Below, piece by piece: positions 63,511 to 64,000 of a stretch of 64,000 bases of DNA. The notes beneath the pieces are model-generated. The model ran no database searches and had not been told where the DNA came from. It was given only the letters and a program-made list of their open reading frames with translations. How positions within the stretch are numbered: the stretch's first letter is position 1; each line of letters starts with the position of its first letter. Position numbers and translations under genes: made by a program. This DNA is from Sebaldella termitidis ATCC 33386 (GTDB taxonomy: Bacteria; Fusobacteriota; Fusobacteriia; Fusobacteriales; Leptotrichiaceae): positions 4,247,989-4,311,988 of the forward strand of contig NC_013517.1 of the NCBI RefSeq assembly GCF_000024405.1. The letters run 5' to 3'.

Positions 63511-64000
63511 CTATCTTGTCATTTGTTTTAATAATTTTTCCAATTCAGTATATAATCTTTCTCCTGCCTGTTCCGGTGTTAATTCGTTATAATCCACTTT
63601 TTGCGTAATTTCCAGTCCCAGCTTTCTTGTTCTTTCGTCTTCTATATAGGGACTTGTTTTTGGTCCGGCGAAAGCCAGTGCTTTTGTAAGTCCTTCCGCA
63701 AGAGGCCCTTTTGTCTGTCCTTCCTTTTCCAGTTCGGCAAAAGCACTTTTATTCAAAGGAATTCCTCTTACAGTTCCCAGTATTTTTGCTGCTTCAGGAT
63801 CTGACAGCATAAAATTCAGAAATTTTGCAGCTTCTTTCGGATATTTTGTATTTTTATTTATTGCAAAAGCCATATTTACTTTTATGAATGTAGATTTATG
63901 TTCTCCGATTCCTGTCAGAAAATCTCCCGAGACTAATGTATCGCCCTCTTTAAGCATATTCTCATATTGCCCCACCATTGTATTCCATGTTAAAACAGCT
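63511..64000 (-). CDS. Sugar ABC transporter substrate-binding protein, C-terminal part (start outside window)
   Basis: The frame is open to the right edge (AVLTWNTMVGQYENMLKEGD) and ends at 63511. KYPKEAAKFLNFMLSDPEAA, KILGTVRGIPLNKSAFAELE and SPYIEDERTRKLGLEITQ are nearly the same as in the gene at 62070-63371, so this is a tandem duplicate one gene upstream. Whether it is full-length or a fragment cannot be seen here. Confidence 0.9.
   Translation of the reverse strand, partial: AVLTWNTMVGQYENMLKEGDTLVSGDFLTGIGEHKSTFIKVNMAFAINKNTKYPKEAAKFLNFMLSDPEAAKILGTVRGIPLNKSAFAELEKEGQTKGPLAEGLTKALAFAGPKTSPYIEDERTRKLGLEITQKVDYNELTPEQAGERLYTELEKLLKQMTR

Overview
The window is AT-rich, outer-membrane-type bacterial DNA with a strong Fusobacteriota flavour. 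It carries FadA-like small coiled-coil adhesin genes beside a giant autotransporter, a filamentous-haemagglutinin two-partner secretion locus, lipoprotein-dependent sugar ABC importers, and a complete myo-inositol operon. The combination resembles Sebaldella/Leptotrichia-type genomes (Sebaldella is my best guess, from protein character only; no database was searched). Almost everything is on the minus strand.

Layout, left to right. (1) 1-10648 (-): an inositol catabolic operon read iolJ-iolC-iolB-iolA-iolD-iolG-iolE, ending in a secreted metallophosphoesterase that runs off the left edge. A divergent DeoR-type regulator (11027-11794, +) faces it across a 378 bp control region. (2) 12089-12562 (+): a YbhB/PEBP-like protein. 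(3) 12768-17575 (-): a mosaic 'immunity island' with an SdpR/SdpI pair, an ADP-ribosylglycohydrolase, degenerate gene remnants, two internally deleted IS3-family elements and three copies of a ~110-155 bp hairpin-ended repeat. (4) 17096-28279 (-): a CDI-like TpsB/TpsA/immunity locus whose 2964-residue exoprotein ends in a nuclease-like toxin tip. (5) 28651-30243 (-): a secreted 5'-nucleotidase. (6) 30611-43099 (-): an 11.25 kb autotransporter gene followed by three small secreted coiled-coil (FadA-like) genes. (7) 43943-51927 (-): a sugar ABC importer with two binding lipoproteins, a GH105-type unsaturated uronyl hydrolase and an 806-residue uncharacterised enzyme. It is controlled by a divergent ROK repressor (52126-53298, +) with a XylR-like palindromic operator. 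(8) 53832-56902 (-): a DKNYY-repeat secreted protein gene broken once at an A7 tract. (9) 57157-64000 (-): a second sugar ABC importer with tandem binding proteins plus mannonate dehydratase (UxuA) and a mannonate-oxidoreductase-type SDR, i.e. the downstream hexuronate pathway.

How it fits together: two catabolic systems (inositol; oligo-uronides to glucuronate/mannonate) surround a set of surface and antagonism systems. GH105, UxuA and the SDR make a coherent route from unsaturated oligo-uronides. Neither ABC cluster has an ATPase gene in view, so a shared MsmX-like ATPase is expected elsewhere. The most unusual part is 12.7-17.6 kb: the cognate immunity gene of the CDI locus is followed by further immunity-type genes, several of them ending in the same repeat and separated by dead IS copies. 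It looks like an array of accumulated, partly decayed immunity cassettes.
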